Shown here piece by piece: positions 49,152-57,280 of a stretch of DNA of 64,000 nt. The translations under genes were made by a program, and so were the position numbers. The notes under the pieces are model-generated. The model was not told the DNA's origin. It ran no database searches and saw only the letters and a program-made list of their open reading frames with translations. Position 1 is the stretch's first letter. Each line of letters opens with the position of its first letter. Origin of the DNA: Amycolatopsis sp. CA-230715 (GTDB lineage: Bacteria; Actinomycetota; Actinomycetes; Mycobacteriales; Pseudonocardiaceae); the NCBI RefSeq assembly GCF_018736145.1, contig NZ_CP059997.1, forward strand, positions 3,595,501 through 3,659,500, written 5' to 3'.

Positions 49152-49196
49152 TTACCCACAGATTGGGGTGTGGACAACCCCGTCGCCTGTGGATAA
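49152..49196. other. DnaA-box cluster
   Basis: Three DnaA-box-like 9-mers within 45 bp: TTACCCACA (49152-49160, plus), TTGTCCACA (minus strand of 49169-49177) and TTATCCACA (minus strand of 49188-49196). TTGTCCACA and TTATCCACA are exact consensus boxes for streptomycetes and E. coli. It lies between the CGNR gene and the DUF445 gene, far from any dnaA-dnaN genes, so it is not the replication origin; DnaA titration or DnaA-controlled transcription is possible. Confidence 0.6.
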
Positions 49197-49269
49197 CTTC
49201 GGTGCACAACTGGTGGAGCAGCGCACAGCCTGGGGATGTCAAGGAACCAACGGGTGAACACCGTGGTCC

Positions 49270-50613
49270 TCAGAACAACAGCTGACCAACGCCGTAGATC
49301 ACCAGCCCGGCGAGCGCGCCGACCACCGTCCCGTTGATCCTGATGAACTGGAGGTCGCGCCCGACCTGCAATTCGATCTTGCGCGACGTCTCCTCGGCGT
49401 CCCACCGCTCGACGGTGTCGGTGATGATCGTGGTGATCTCGCTCGAGTAGTTCGAGACGACGTAAGCGGCGGCGCCTTCGACCCAGCCGTCGACCTTCTC
49501 GCGCAACGAGTCGTCCGACATGAGCCGCTCACCCAGCGTGCGCAGGCCTTCACGAACGCGTTTGCGCAGCTCGCTCGACGGGTCTTCGGCGGCGCCGAGC
49601 AGCATCTCCTTCGCGGTCGCCCACGCGGACCCGATCAGCTTCTGCACCTCGGCGTGCTCGATCACCTGCGCCTTGACCTGCTCGGCGCGGGCCATGGTGT
49701 CCGGATCGGTCTGCAGATCCTGCGCGAACTCGCCGAGGAACTTGTCCAGCGCGAGCCGCATCGGATGGTTCACGTCGGTCTTGACCGCCCACGCGAACGA
49801 CAGGACCTCGCCGTACACCTTGTCCGCCAACATCTCGTCGACGAACTTCGGCGACCACGACGGCGCGCGGTCCGAAACCACCCGCAGCATCGCGCTGTGG
49901 TTGTCGCGGACCCACTCGTAGGCGCGATCGCACATCAGGTCGACCAGCTTGTGGTGGGCGCCGTCGGCGAACACGCCGGCGAGCAGTTTGCCCAGCGGCG
50001 GGCCCCACGGCTTGTCCACGACGCGCCGCACCACGGCCTGCTCCATGACGGCCTGCACGTCTTCGTCCCGGAGCACGGTCACCGCACCGCGGACGACGGT
50101 CGCCAGCTCCGACGTGACCCGCTCGGCGTTTTCCGGCTGCGCGAGCCAGCCGCCGAGCCGCTTCGAAATGTCGACGCGGCGCAGCTTGTCCCGCACCACC
50201 GTCTCGGACAGGAAGTTGCTTCCTACGAACTCGCCGAGGCTGTTGCCCAGCGCGTCCTTCTTGTTCGGGATGATCGCGGTGTGCGGGATCTTCAACCGCA
50301 GCGGATGCCGGAACAGTGCGGTGACCGCGAACCAGTCGGCGAGCGCGCCGACCATGCCCGCTTCGCCCGCCGCGCGCGCGTAGCCGACCCAGCCCGGCCA
50401 TCCCGCCGTCTCCGCCCACCTGGCCAGCAGGAAGACCACGGTCGCGCCGAGCAGGAACGACAGCGCGACCAGTTTCATCTTGCGCAGCGCGAGCCGCTTG
50501 GCCTCTTCGCCCTGCGGCCCGCCAGGCGGGTCGGCCGGCCTGCCGGGTTCACGCGCCTGGCCGATCGCCCGCTGCTCTGCCGGTGGCTGCTCTGCCGAGG
50601 TGAGTTGCTCCAC
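49270..50613 (-). CDS. DUF445 membrane protein
   Basis: A 447-residue DUF445 protein with an N-terminal membrane segment (LVALSFLLGATVVFLLARW), the conserved motif EAGMVGALADWFAVTALFRH, IPHTAIIPNKKDALGNSLGE, a long helical region, and a C-terminal membrane helix VVGALAGLVIYGVGQLLF. It is widespread in actinobacteria and of unknown function, often considered a membrane-bound scaffold. ATG start with a long disordered N-terminus of 40 residues. A DnaA-box cluster lies downstream, before the CGNR gene. Confidence 0.9.
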   Translation of the reverse strand: MEQLTSAEQPPAEQRAIGQAREPGRPADPPGGPQGEEAKRLALRKMKLVALSFLLGATVVFLLARWAETAGWPGWVGYARAAGEAGMVGALADWFAVTALFRHPLRLKIPHTAIIPNKKDALGNSLGEFVGSNFLSETVVRDKLRRVDISKRLGGWLAQPENAERVTSELATVVRGAVTVLRDEDVQAVMEQAVVRRVVDKPWGPPLGKLLAGVFADGAHHKLVDLMCDRAYEWVRDNHSAMLRVVSDRAPSWSPKFVDEMLADKVYGEVLSFAWAVKTDVNHPMRLALDKFLGEFAQDLQTDPDTMARAEQVKAQVIEHAEVQKLIGSAWATAKEMLLGAAEDPSSELRKRVREGLRTLGERLMSDDSLREKVDGWVEGAAAYVVSNYSSEITTIITDTVERWDAEETSRKIELQVGRDLQFIRINGTVVGALAGLVIYGVGQLLF

Positions 50614-50642
50614 AGGCCCATTGTCCGTGAGGATGCGTTCTC

Positions 50643-51809
50643 GTGCGTCAACCCGCTCTGGTCTCCCGCCTGCAACCGTTCAGTTCGACCATCTTCGCCG
50701 AGATGACCGCCCTCGCCGTCCGCTCCGGCGCGGTCAACCTCGGCCAGGGCTTCCCGGACAGCGACGGGCCGCCCGCGATGTTGGAAGCCGCGAAGGACGC
50801 CCTGTTCGGGGGCGCGAACCAGTACCCGCCGGGCCCCGGCAGGCCGGAGTTGCGCGCCGCGATCGCCCGGCACCGCGCGCGCTACGGCGTCGACTACGAC
50901 CCGGACAGCGAGATACTGGTCACCGCTGGCGCCACCGAGGCGATCGCGGCCAGCCTGTTGTCCCTCACCGAGCCCGGCGACGAAGTGATCGTGATCGAGC
51001 CGTACTACGACTCGTACGCGGCGGCGGTCGCGCTCGCCGGCGCGACCCGCAGAACCGTTTCGCTGGTCGAGGACGACGCGGGCCGGTTCGCGCTGGATCC
51101 CGACGCCGTGCGTGCCGCGATCACGCCGCGAACGCGCGCAATCCTGGTCAACTCCCCGCACAATCCCACCGGCACGGTGTTCACCCGCACCGAGCTCGAA
51201 GCGCTCGCCGCGCTGTGCGTCGAACACGACCTCATCGCCATCACCGACGAGGTGTACGAGCACCTCGTCTTCGACGACGGCGAGCACATCCCGCTGGCGA
51301 CCTTGCCGGGGATGCGGTCGCGAACCGTGTCGATCTCCAGCGCGGGCAAGTCGTTCAACTGCACCGGCTGGAAGATCGGGTGGGTGTGCGCGACGGCCGA
51401 GCTGGTCGCCGCGGTGAAGGCCTCGAAGCAGTTCATGACGTTCGTGTCGGGCGGGCCGCTCCAGCCCGCCGTCGCGTACGCGCTCGACCACGAACTCGAC
51501 TGGGTCGAAAGCCTGCGGCAGTCGCTCGCCGCGAAACGCGATCGGCTTTCCGCGGGCTTGGCCGACGCCGGATTCACCGTGCGGCCGTGCGCGGGCACCT
51601 ACTTCGTCTGCGCCGACATCAGGCCGCTCGGCTTCACCGACGCCACCGAGCTGGCGTTCCAACTGCCCGAGCGGGCCGGTGTGGCGGCCGTGCCGGTGAA
51701 GGCGTTCACCGACCGGACCGAGGGCTGGGACCACCTGCTGCGCTTCGCGTTCTGCAAGCAGGACGACGTACTCGACGAGGGCGTCGCCCGCCTGCGCGAA
51801 CTCGGCTGA
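50643..51809 (+). CDS. dapC: N-succinyldiaminopimelate aminotransferase (DapC-type)
   Basis: PLP-dependent class I/II aminotransferase of 388 residues, close in sequence to mycobacterial DapC (Rv0858c), which makes N-succinyl-L,L-diaminopimelate for lysine and peptidoglycan. Motifs are AVNLGQGFPDSDGPPAMLEA, LVTAGATEAIAASLLSL, VNSPHNPTGTVF, the PLP Lys in ISSAGKSFNCTGWKIGW, and the terminal LRFAFCKQDD. A kynurenine aminotransferase-like activity cannot be excluded. GTG start. Confidence 0.87.
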   Translation: MRQPALVSRLQPFSSTIFAEMTALAVRSGAVNLGQGFPDSDGPPAMLEAAKDALFGGANQYPPGPGRPELRAAIARHRARYGVDYDPDSEILVTAGATEAIAASLLSLTEPGDEVIVIEPYYDSYAAAVALAGATRRTVSLVEDDAGRFALDPDAVRAAITPRTRAILVNSPHNPTGTVFTRTELEALAALCVEHDLIAITDEVYEHLVFDDGEHIPLATLPGMRSRTVSISSAGKSFNCTGWKIGWVCATAELVAAVKASKQFMTFVSGGPLQPAVAYALDHELDWVESLRQSLAAKRDRLSAGLADAGFTVRPCAGTYFVCADIRPLGFTDATELAFQLPERAGVAAVPVKAFTDRTEGWDHLLRFAFCKQDDVLDEGVARLRELG

Positions 51810-51813
51810 GGCT

Positions 51814-52341
51814 TCACCAGCCGTCGATGCCTTCGGCGAGCAGCAAGCGCCGGAGGAGTTTCAAGCAGCGAGTTCGCATCGGGCCGACCGTCCCTGGCTC
51901 CACACCGAGCTCAGCGGCCATTTCCACGTACGTCGGAACCGGGTCCCGCACCAGCAGCTCCCCGATCGCGCGGTAGGGCTGCCGCAGGCGGAGGATCGCG
52001 TGGTGCAGCACGCGGTCGCGATCGGCGAGCATCGCGGCCAGCTCCGGGGTCTCGGGATCCGCGACGCCCATGCCGAGATCGGGCACCGGGAACTCCCGTC
52101 GCCGCCGGACCAGCGCCAGCGCGTGACGACGCGCCGTGGTGGACAACCAGGCTGGCAGCGATGCCAGGTCCCGAATCGTTTCCCTTCGCCGGAAGAACGT
52201 GAGCCAGGTGCTCTGCACGACGTCCCGGACATCGGCTTCGCAGAGGCGGAACCCCCTGGCGACGGCGAGCACCGTGCGGGAAAGGTCCGTGAACGGCAAG
52301 GTGCCGATCTCCCCCACTTGGGGTATCTCCGTAGCCCGCAC
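51814..52341 (-). CDS. ECF-like sigma-70 factor
   Basis: A 175-residue RNA polymerase sigma factor with region 2 (VARGFRLCEADVRDVVQSTW, LASLPAWLSTTARRHALALV) and region 4 (LRQPYRAIGELLVRDPVPTY, VEMAAELGVEPGTVGPMRTR). The region 2 to 4 linker is short. No anti-sigma gene is adjacent. GTG 52341 is chosen because GGGAG precedes it and the extra upstream codons are not family-like. It is convergent with dapC and divergent from a secreted-protein gene, which may be its target. Confidence 0.88.
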   Translation of the reverse strand: MRATEIPQVGEIGTLPFTDLSRTVLAVARGFRLCEADVRDVVQSTWLTFFRRRETIRDLASLPAWLSTTARRHALALVRRRREFPVPDLGMGVADPETPELAAMLADRDRVLHHAILRLRQPYRAIGELLVRDPVPTYVEMAAELGVEPGTVGPMRTRCLKLLRRLLLAEGIDGW

Positions 52342-52698
52342 GCTGTCTCCCTTTCGCCGTTCGGCCGCCCTGCTGGCGACACGACGTGATTGGGACGGCA
52401 CTTTCCGCGAGACGGCTCCCCATAACCTCAGGTCAGCGGCCTAACGTGGGGTAAGATGCCGCGAACGGCCGAGCCGTGATGCACCCTCAGTGATCAACAC
52501 CGGAATTGTGTCCACCGAAGACGGTAGGCCCGTTCCGCCTTCCGGGGTGGATCCGTCGCCGCCGAGGTGAAACACTCGCCAGCGATGCTAGAAATAGTGC
52601 AGCTTCGGGGGAACTGCGACCTGGCCAGATGAGACCGCAGCAAGATCAGACTCGGGCGACCAACGCACGAGTTCAAGGCCCGGACGGTGGTGGTGGCG
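52342..52698. other. Intergenic region before the secreted protein
   Basis: 357 bp between the divergent sigma gene and the low-complexity secreted protein. A TAAGAT -10-like hexamer is at 52452, but no convincing -35 partner or operator symmetry is seen. No gene is seen in it. Confidence 0.45.
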
Positions 52699-53841
52699 GT
52701 GAGCAGCGCGAATCTCGTGCCTCGCTCCGGACCAGCGCTGTCCCGTGTGCTCACCCGTTTGCTGGTCATCGCCGGCTTCGCCTGCGCGGCCTGGCTACTC
52801 GGCGTACTGCTGGCCGGGCACGCCTCGGCCGACGAGAGCGACTCCGGAAGTTCCGGCACGGGCCAGTCCGGCACGGTGTCGGCGATGCCCGTCCCGCCGG
52901 ATCAGCCCGCCACCGCGCCCTCGCCGCAGCCCGTTCCGGACGAACCCGCGACGAGCCCCAGCACGCCGCCCACCTCCGGCACCCCGGAGGCCCCGGCGCC
53001 GAAACCTGCCGAGGAACCCTCGCACCGCAGGGCCGGTAAACCCGCCACGAGCGAGCAGCAGGAAAGCCAGCCGCCCGCACGAAACCGCACGGCGACGCCG
53101 AAGCAGCACAACGACGGCGGCCTGATCGGCGGCTTGGTGGGCGGCCTGCTCTCCACGGTCACCGACACCGTGTCCACCGTGACCGACACCGTCGGCGGAC
53201 TGATCGGCACCGTCGGCGATGCGGTGGGCGCGCCGATCACCTGCCCGACGAAACCGCACCCTTCGCCGGGTAACACCAGCCCCGGCAACGGCGACGGCGG
53301 CATCCTGCCCACGCTGCCGCTGCTCGACGGGGGCAGTAGCGGCAGCGGCGGCACGGTCACCATCGCGGTGCCCGGCGCCAGGCCCGGCCATTCGCCGTTC
53401 CCCGACATGCCAGGCAGCGCGCCGGAACCGGGTTCCACACCAGCCGTGCCGCCGCAGGCGCCGCCAGCGCCCGGGGACATCGCCGCCGCACCGGCGCCCA
53501 CCCGCGCGGCCGTCTCGGAATCCTTACGCTCCAGCACCGACTACGGTGCTGCCACCTCTGGCCGCACCGTCACACTCGCGGGCAAGGTCATCGTCAAGGC
53601 GGACCAGGAGCAAGGCGGCGGTTCCGGCGGCGGCCAAGCGCCGTTCGCCCCTACCGCGCCCTCGGCGCCGACCTGCGCCGCGGGCACCGGACACGACAAC
53701 GGCGGCGGCCATCGTCACCCGTTCGCCATCGCCGGCTCCGCAGCGAACCACACCCAGCTCGAGCTGATCGGCACCAGTCGCGACCATTCGGCCGACGGTG
53801 CGGGCAGGGATGCCGCCCTGCCGACGACCTCGCCCGACTGA
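52699..53841 (+). CDS. Secreted low-complexity protein with TVTDTV repeats
   Basis: A 380-residue exported protein: a short basic N-terminus and a hydrophobic segment (LLVIAGFACAAWLLGVLLAG), then a Pro/Ser/Glu-rich disordered stretch, a central repeat block GGLVGGLLSTVTDTVSTVTDTVGG, a single Cys in APITCPTKPH, and a Gly/Pro-rich tail with a second Cys and HNDGGG/GGGHRH motifs near the end. No domain is recognised. The start among several tandem GTG codons (52687-52699) is uncertain. It is probably anchored or shed at the cell surface. Confidence 0.7.
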   Translation: MSSANLVPRSGPALSRVLTRLLVIAGFACAAWLLGVLLAGHASADESDSGSSGTGQSGTVSAMPVPPDQPATAPSPQPVPDEPATSPSTPPTSGTPEAPAPKPAEEPSHRRAGKPATSEQQESQPPARNRTATPKQHNDGGLIGGLVGGLLSTVTDTVSTVTDTVGGLIGTVGDAVGAPITCPTKPHPSPGNTSPGNGDGGILPTLPLLDGGSSGSGGTVTIAVPGARPGHSPFPDMPGSAPEPGSTPAVPPQAPPAPGDIAAAPAPTRAAVSESLRSSTDYGAATSGRTVTLAGKVIVKADQEQGGGSGGGQAPFAPTAPSAPTCAAGTGHDNGGGHRHPFAIAGSAANHTQLELIGTSRDHSADGAGRDAALPTTSPD

Positions 53842-54246
53842 CCCCGGGACCACTCCGCCGGGGAGGACCGTGTCCAAACCAAGATCAACTTCTTGGTTCG
53901 CACGCCGCACCTCCGCTGGCACCGTTCCGGCTTTCCTTCTCCCCCAGGGGTTTTCGTCATGACTTCACGACTTCCCGATCGGCCGACCGCGCCCGGCCGG
54001 GTCGGGTCCTGGTCCCGGCGCCGCGTTGCCCCCGCGGCGCCGGGACCGACACCAGGCGCATATCGGGCGTTCCTGTTCACCGCGCCGAACAGGGGCACCA
54101 GCCCGATGCGCGCCTGAGTCGCTGGCGCTTCCCGGCACGTCGAGGGGCTGTGCCGGGAAGCAGCCGCGGCACCCATAGCCGGTGCGCTGGGCGTGACGCC
54201 GTTGGACCTCCCTGGAGCAACGGATCCGCCCGGCGCACCGGCTGTT
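53842..54246. other. Intergenic region with two hairpins
   Basis: 405 bp between convergent genes. It contains an 8-bp inverted repeat AACCAAGA/TCTTGGTT at 53877-53898 and a perfect 11-bp hairpin CTTCCCGGCAC/GTGCCGGGAAG at 54128-54160, both plausible transcription ends for the two converging units. A 74-codon open frame at 53893-54117 (plus) has no gene-like features and is not accepted. Nothing else is seen. Confidence 0.5.
54128..54160. terminator. Perfect 11-bp hairpin in the convergent gap
   Basis: CTTCCCGGCAC and its exact complement around an 11-base loop, in the middle of the gap between the convergent secreted-protein and yczR genes. No U tract on either side, as is common for high-GC terminators. 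Confidence 0.5.
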
Positions 54247-55692
54247 TTATGTCACCGGCAGGTCCACCCCGCCCGCGGCGCCCGCACGGATCGACCGCAC
54301 TGCCGCGCTGAGCCTGCGGACCCCTTCGTGCAAGCGTTCCGGCGGCAGCCCGTATGGCAGCCGCACCCAGCGCTCGAGCCCTCCGTACGCACCGAACCGC
54401 GCCGCGGGCACGAGGTGCACGCCATGGGTTCCCGCCGCGACGGCAAGCCGCGTGCTCATCGGCTCCGACAGCCGGCACCACAGCGACAGCCCACCGCCCG
54501 GCACGCGGAAAGACCAGTCTGGGCAATACCGCCGCAGCGCGCCCACGAGCGCGTCCCGGTTGGTCAGGAACTCCTCACGGCGCCTGCGCAGCAGGGGGGT
54601 CGGGTCCGCGAGCAGTTCCGCGAGCACCAGCTGTTCGAACACCGGCGAGCCGAGGTCGATCATGAACCGAGCCGACACCAGCCGCGTGATGACGTCCACC
54701 GACGCCCGCAGCCAGCCGATACGCAGACCGCCCCAATGCGACTTGGACGACGACCCGATCGTGATCGCGAACTCCGGCGCGGAAGCGGCCAGGGGCGGCG
54801 GCGCCTCGTCACCGTCCAAGTCCAGTTCCACCAACGTTTCGTCCACCACGAACGGCGTCCTGGCACGACTCAGAACCGCACCGAGGCGCTCGCGGCCTTC
54901 GGCGTCGAGCCGCAGCCCGGTCGGGTTCTGGAAATCGACCACCAGGTACGCGAGCCTCGGCGACGACTGCCGTACGGCAGCCTCGATCCCGGCGATGTCC
55001 CAGCCTTGGTCACCCGCGGCGTCCAGCGCCACCGGGACCGGGATCGCGTGCGCGGCCCTGATCGCCTCCAGCGCGTTGGGATAGCTCGGGTTCTCCACGA
55101 GCACGCGATCGCCCGGCCCTGCCAGCATGCGCAGCGCGAGCACGAACCCGTGGTGCGCCCCGTTCGTGATCATCACCTGGTCCGGCGTCGTGGGCAGCCC
55201 GCGTTCGGTGTAGCGGCGGGCGATGCGGTCTCGCAGCACGAACAGGCCGCGGTCGCTGTAGCCGTGTTCGCCAAGGTGGTCCGCCAACGCGACCCGGGCG
55301 GTGTCGAGCGCGGGAATGATGCCGCCCGCGGCCGACGGCGACGCGCGGGCGAAATCGATGGCGTCAGCGCTTTCCGGCAGTGACGGTTCAAGCCCGCCCC
55401 TGCCACGGGCAGCGACCCAAGAGCCGGCACCGCGGCGGCTCTCCACCATGCCGCTTTCCCGCAACCGGTCCCACGCGGCACCGATGAGCGTCCTGCTCGT
55501 CCCGAGTTCCTCAGCAAGCTGACGCTCGGCGGGCAACCGGGTGCCGACGGCGAGCTGGCCGTCCAGCACCTGCAGCTCGATCGCCGCGGCGAGGTCTGCC
55601 GCACCTTGCCGTGAACCGCTACGCCATGCGCCGAGCATGGAGGCCAATCGGCGAGCCGATATCTGTCCACTCGGCGAGATCAGCGAACTCAT
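54247..55692 (-). CDS. yczR: MocR-family regulator YczR (GntR-aminotransferase fusion)
   Basis: A 481-residue MocR/PdxR-type regulator. An N-terminal GntR winged helix (IELQVLDGQLAVGTRLPAER, QLAEELGTSRTLIGAAWDRL) is fused to a class I aminotransferase-like domain that binds PLP: DQVMITNGAHHGFVLAL, NPSYPNALEAIRAAH, VVDFQNPTGLRL, IGSSSKSHWGGLRIGW with the PLP Lys. It is divergent from a YczE-family membrane protein gene, the arrangement that gave YczR its name, and an 8-bp direct repeat typical of MocR sites lies between them. ATG start. Confidence 0.92.
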   Translation of the reverse strand: MSSLISPSGQISARRLASMLGAWRSGSRQGAADLAAAIELQVLDGQLAVGTRLPAERQLAEELGTSRTLIGAAWDRLRESGMVESRRGAGSWVAARGRGGLEPSLPESADAIDFARASPSAAGGIIPALDTARVALADHLGEHGYSDRGLFVLRDRIARRYTERGLPTTPDQVMITNGAHHGFVLALRMLAGPGDRVLVENPSYPNALEAIRAAHAIPVPVALDAAGDQGWDIAGIEAAVRQSSPRLAYLVVDFQNPTGLRLDAEGRERLGAVLSRARTPFVVDETLVELDLDGDEAPPPLAASAPEFAITIGSSSKSHWGGLRIGWLRASVDVITRLVSARFMIDLGSPVFEQLVLAELLADPTPLLRRRREEFLTNRDALVGALRRYCPDWSFRVPGGGLSLWCRLSEPMSTRLAVAAGTHGVHLVPAARFGAYGGLERWVRLPYGLPPERLHEGVRRLSAAVRSIRAGAAGGVDLPVT

Positions 55693-55702
55693 CAGGCCAA
55701 TT

Positions 55703-55744
55703 CTTCCATATTGGTCGTGTTCTTCAAGCCACTGAACTTCCATA
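55703..55744. promoter_or_regulatory. Direct-repeat operator of the yczR-yczE pair
   Basis: CTTCCATA at 55703-55710 and again at 55737-55744, start-to-start 34 bp, i.e. just over three helical turns, in the divergent control region. MocR proteins such as GabR bind paired direct repeats with this kind of spacing. An alternative TTG start of yczE at 55711 would place the operator inside the coding region. Confidence 0.55.
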
Positions 55745-55752
55745 GTGAGGAG

Positions 55753-56379
55753 GTGACCCAAGTCGATCTCCGCCCTGTGGCCCCCTCCAGAAACCCCGCA
55801 CGCCGCTTTCCGCAGTTGCTCGGCGGGCTCGCGCTGTACGGCGCGAGCATGGCGATGCTCACCAGGAGCGGCATGGGCCTTGACCCGTGGGACGTGCTCA
55901 CCGACGGCTTCACGAAAATCACCGGCTGGACGTTCGGCACTGTCACCGCGGTCGTCTCCGTCGGCGTGCTGCTGCTCTGGGTCCCGCTGCGGCAACGCCC
56001 GGGAATCGGCACGGTGCTCAACATCTTCACCATTTCGGTGACCGTCGACCTCGTCCGCGCCGTACTACCCGACCAGCACCGCTTGGTCTGGCAACTGGTG
56101 CTGATGATCGGCGGCGTGCTGTTGAACGGCCTCGCCACCGCCACGTACGTCGGCGCTCGACTGGGGCCGGGCCCTCGCGACGGGCTGATGACCGGGCTGT
56201 CGGCCCGGACTGGTTGGTCAGTACGGCTCGTCCGCACCGGTATCGAGGTTTCCGTGCTCGCCACCGGCTGGCTGCTCGGCGGAACCGTCGGTATCGGCAC
56301 TGTGGTCTACGCACTCAGCATCGGCGCGATCACGCAAGCGCTGCTGCCGCTCGTCGCCTGGCGCGAACCGGAACTGTGA
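55753..56379 (+). CDS. yczE: YczE-family membrane protein
   Basis: A 208-residue polytopic membrane protein of the YczE/YyaS/YitT group: GGLALYGASMAMLTRSGMGL, DPWDVLTDGFTKITGWTFGT, NGLATATYVGARLGPGPRDG and YALSIGAITQALLPLVAW. The substrate is unknown; small molecule or vitamin handling is suggested by the linked PLP-binding regulator. The GTG start at 55753 is used because the operator lies before it; TTG 55711 is the alternative. Confidence 0.85.
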   Translation: MTQVDLRPVAPSRNPARRFPQLLGGLALYGASMAMLTRSGMGLDPWDVLTDGFTKITGWTFGTVTAVVSVGVLLLWVPLRQRPGIGTVLNIFTISVTVDLVRAVLPDQHRLVWQLVLMIGGVLLNGLATATYVGARLGPGPRDGLMTGLSARTGWSVRLVRTGIEVSVLATGWLLGGTVGIGTVVYALSIGAITQALLPLVAWREPEL

Positions 56380-56431
56380 CCCGGCCATCGGGCACTCGCC
56401 AGAACGGGCCGGCCAGGCTTAGTGTCTGCCG

Positions 56432-57214
56432 GTGCCGAAGATAGAGGTTGCCGAGCGTGCGGGTGTCGGCGTCGACGGAGCCGCGCGGCCGACGGAAGAC
56501 CACGTGGTACGGCTGGACAACGCCGTGTTGTTGCTCGACGGAGCGACCTCGCCGCATCCTGACCTGCCAAGCGGTGGCTGGTACGCGGGTCTGCTGTCCG
56601 CACAGCTCGCCGACGAACTGCTTACCAACCCGGAAGGCGATCTGGCCGATCTGCTCGCGAAGGCCATCGCCGGCGTCGCGGCACAGCACGATCTGCGGCC
56701 GGGAAACGCGCCGTCGAGCACCGTCGCGATCGTGCGCTGGACCGAAGAAATCGTGGAAAGTCTAGTGCTGGCGGACAGCCCGGTCGTGGCGTTCGGCCGT
56801 GTCGGCCCGAATGGCACGGATGTCGTCGCCGACAACCGAATCATCGAGCTTCGCGACCGAGGCCGGTTACGCACTCGGGCCGACGTGCGCTACCAGCGGA
56901 ACTCACCAGGCGGATTCTGGGTTGCGGAGGCGGTGCCCACCGCCGCGCATCGTGCCGTTCGCCGCACCTGGCGGCGTGCCGATGTCGACGCGATATTGCT
57001 CGCCACGGACGGTGTCGCGGTCGGCGTCGACGACTACCACCTCTTCGACTGGCGCGAAGCCCTCGAACTCGCACAAGGCAAAGGCATGACCGCGGTCCTC
57101 GACGCGGTCCGGGAAGCTGAGGAGTCGGACCCGGACGGCGCACGGTGGCCGCGCGCGAAGCGCCATGACGACCAGGCTCTGGTTCTGGTTACGTTCGACA
57201 GCACAGTGGTGTAA
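56432..57214 (+). CDS. PP2C-type protein phosphatase
   Basis: A 260-residue PP2C phosphatase. Metal-binding motifs are AVLLLDGATSP (with the Asp), ADSPVVAFGRV and DAILLATDGVAVG; RHDDQALVLVTF closes the domain. It is a stand-alone catalytic domain without sensor, often paired with Hanks-type kinases in actinobacteria, but no kinase lies nearby. The GTG start follows TAGTGT by exactly six bases (leaderless geometry). The DUF998 gene follows after a 25-bp palindrome. Confidence 0.88.
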   Translation: MPKIEVAERAGVGVDGAARPTEDHVVRLDNAVLLLDGATSPHPDLPSGGWYAGLLSAQLADELLTNPEGDLADLLAKAIAGVAAQHDLRPGNAPSSTVAIVRWTEEIVESLVLADSPVVAFGRVGPNGTDVVADNRIIELRDRGRLRTRADVRYQRNSPGGFWVAEAVPTAAHRAVRRTWRRADVDAILLATDGVAVGVDDYHLFDWREALELAQGKGMTAVLDAVREAEESDPDGARWPRAKRHDDQALVLVTFDSTVV

Positions 57215-57223
57215 ACCCCACCA

Positions 57224-57248
57224 AATATCGGGGAGTCTCCCCGATATT
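57224..57248. promoter_or_regulatory. 25-bp perfect palindrome between PP2C and DUF998 genes
   Basis: Arms AATATCGGGGA (57224-57234) and TCCCCGATATT (57238-57248) with spacer GTC. It directly precedes a promoter for the DUF998 gene (-10 TAATCT at 57268-57273). It can be a hairpin terminator for the PP2C gene, an operator of the next gene, or both. Confidence 0.6.
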
Positions 57249-57280
57249 GAGACAGGCATCCCGTGGCTAATCTCGTCTGC

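Noticed and set aside
49152..49196. Replication origin
   Set aside because: DnaA boxes are present but there is no dnaA-dnaN context, no AT-rich unwinding region and too few boxes.
52494..52874. 126-codon minus-strand frame upstream of the secreted protein
   Set aside because: No ribosome binding site, no domain, overlaps the start of the secreted protein gene.
53101..53220. CRISPR-like array or DNA repeat in the secreted protein gene
   Set aside because: The TVTDTV repetition is an in-frame protein repeat, not spaced direct repeats.
53893..54117. 74-codon plus-strand frame in the convergent gap
   Set aside because: No Shine-Dalgarno, Arg/Pro-rich, lies between two terminator-like hairpins.
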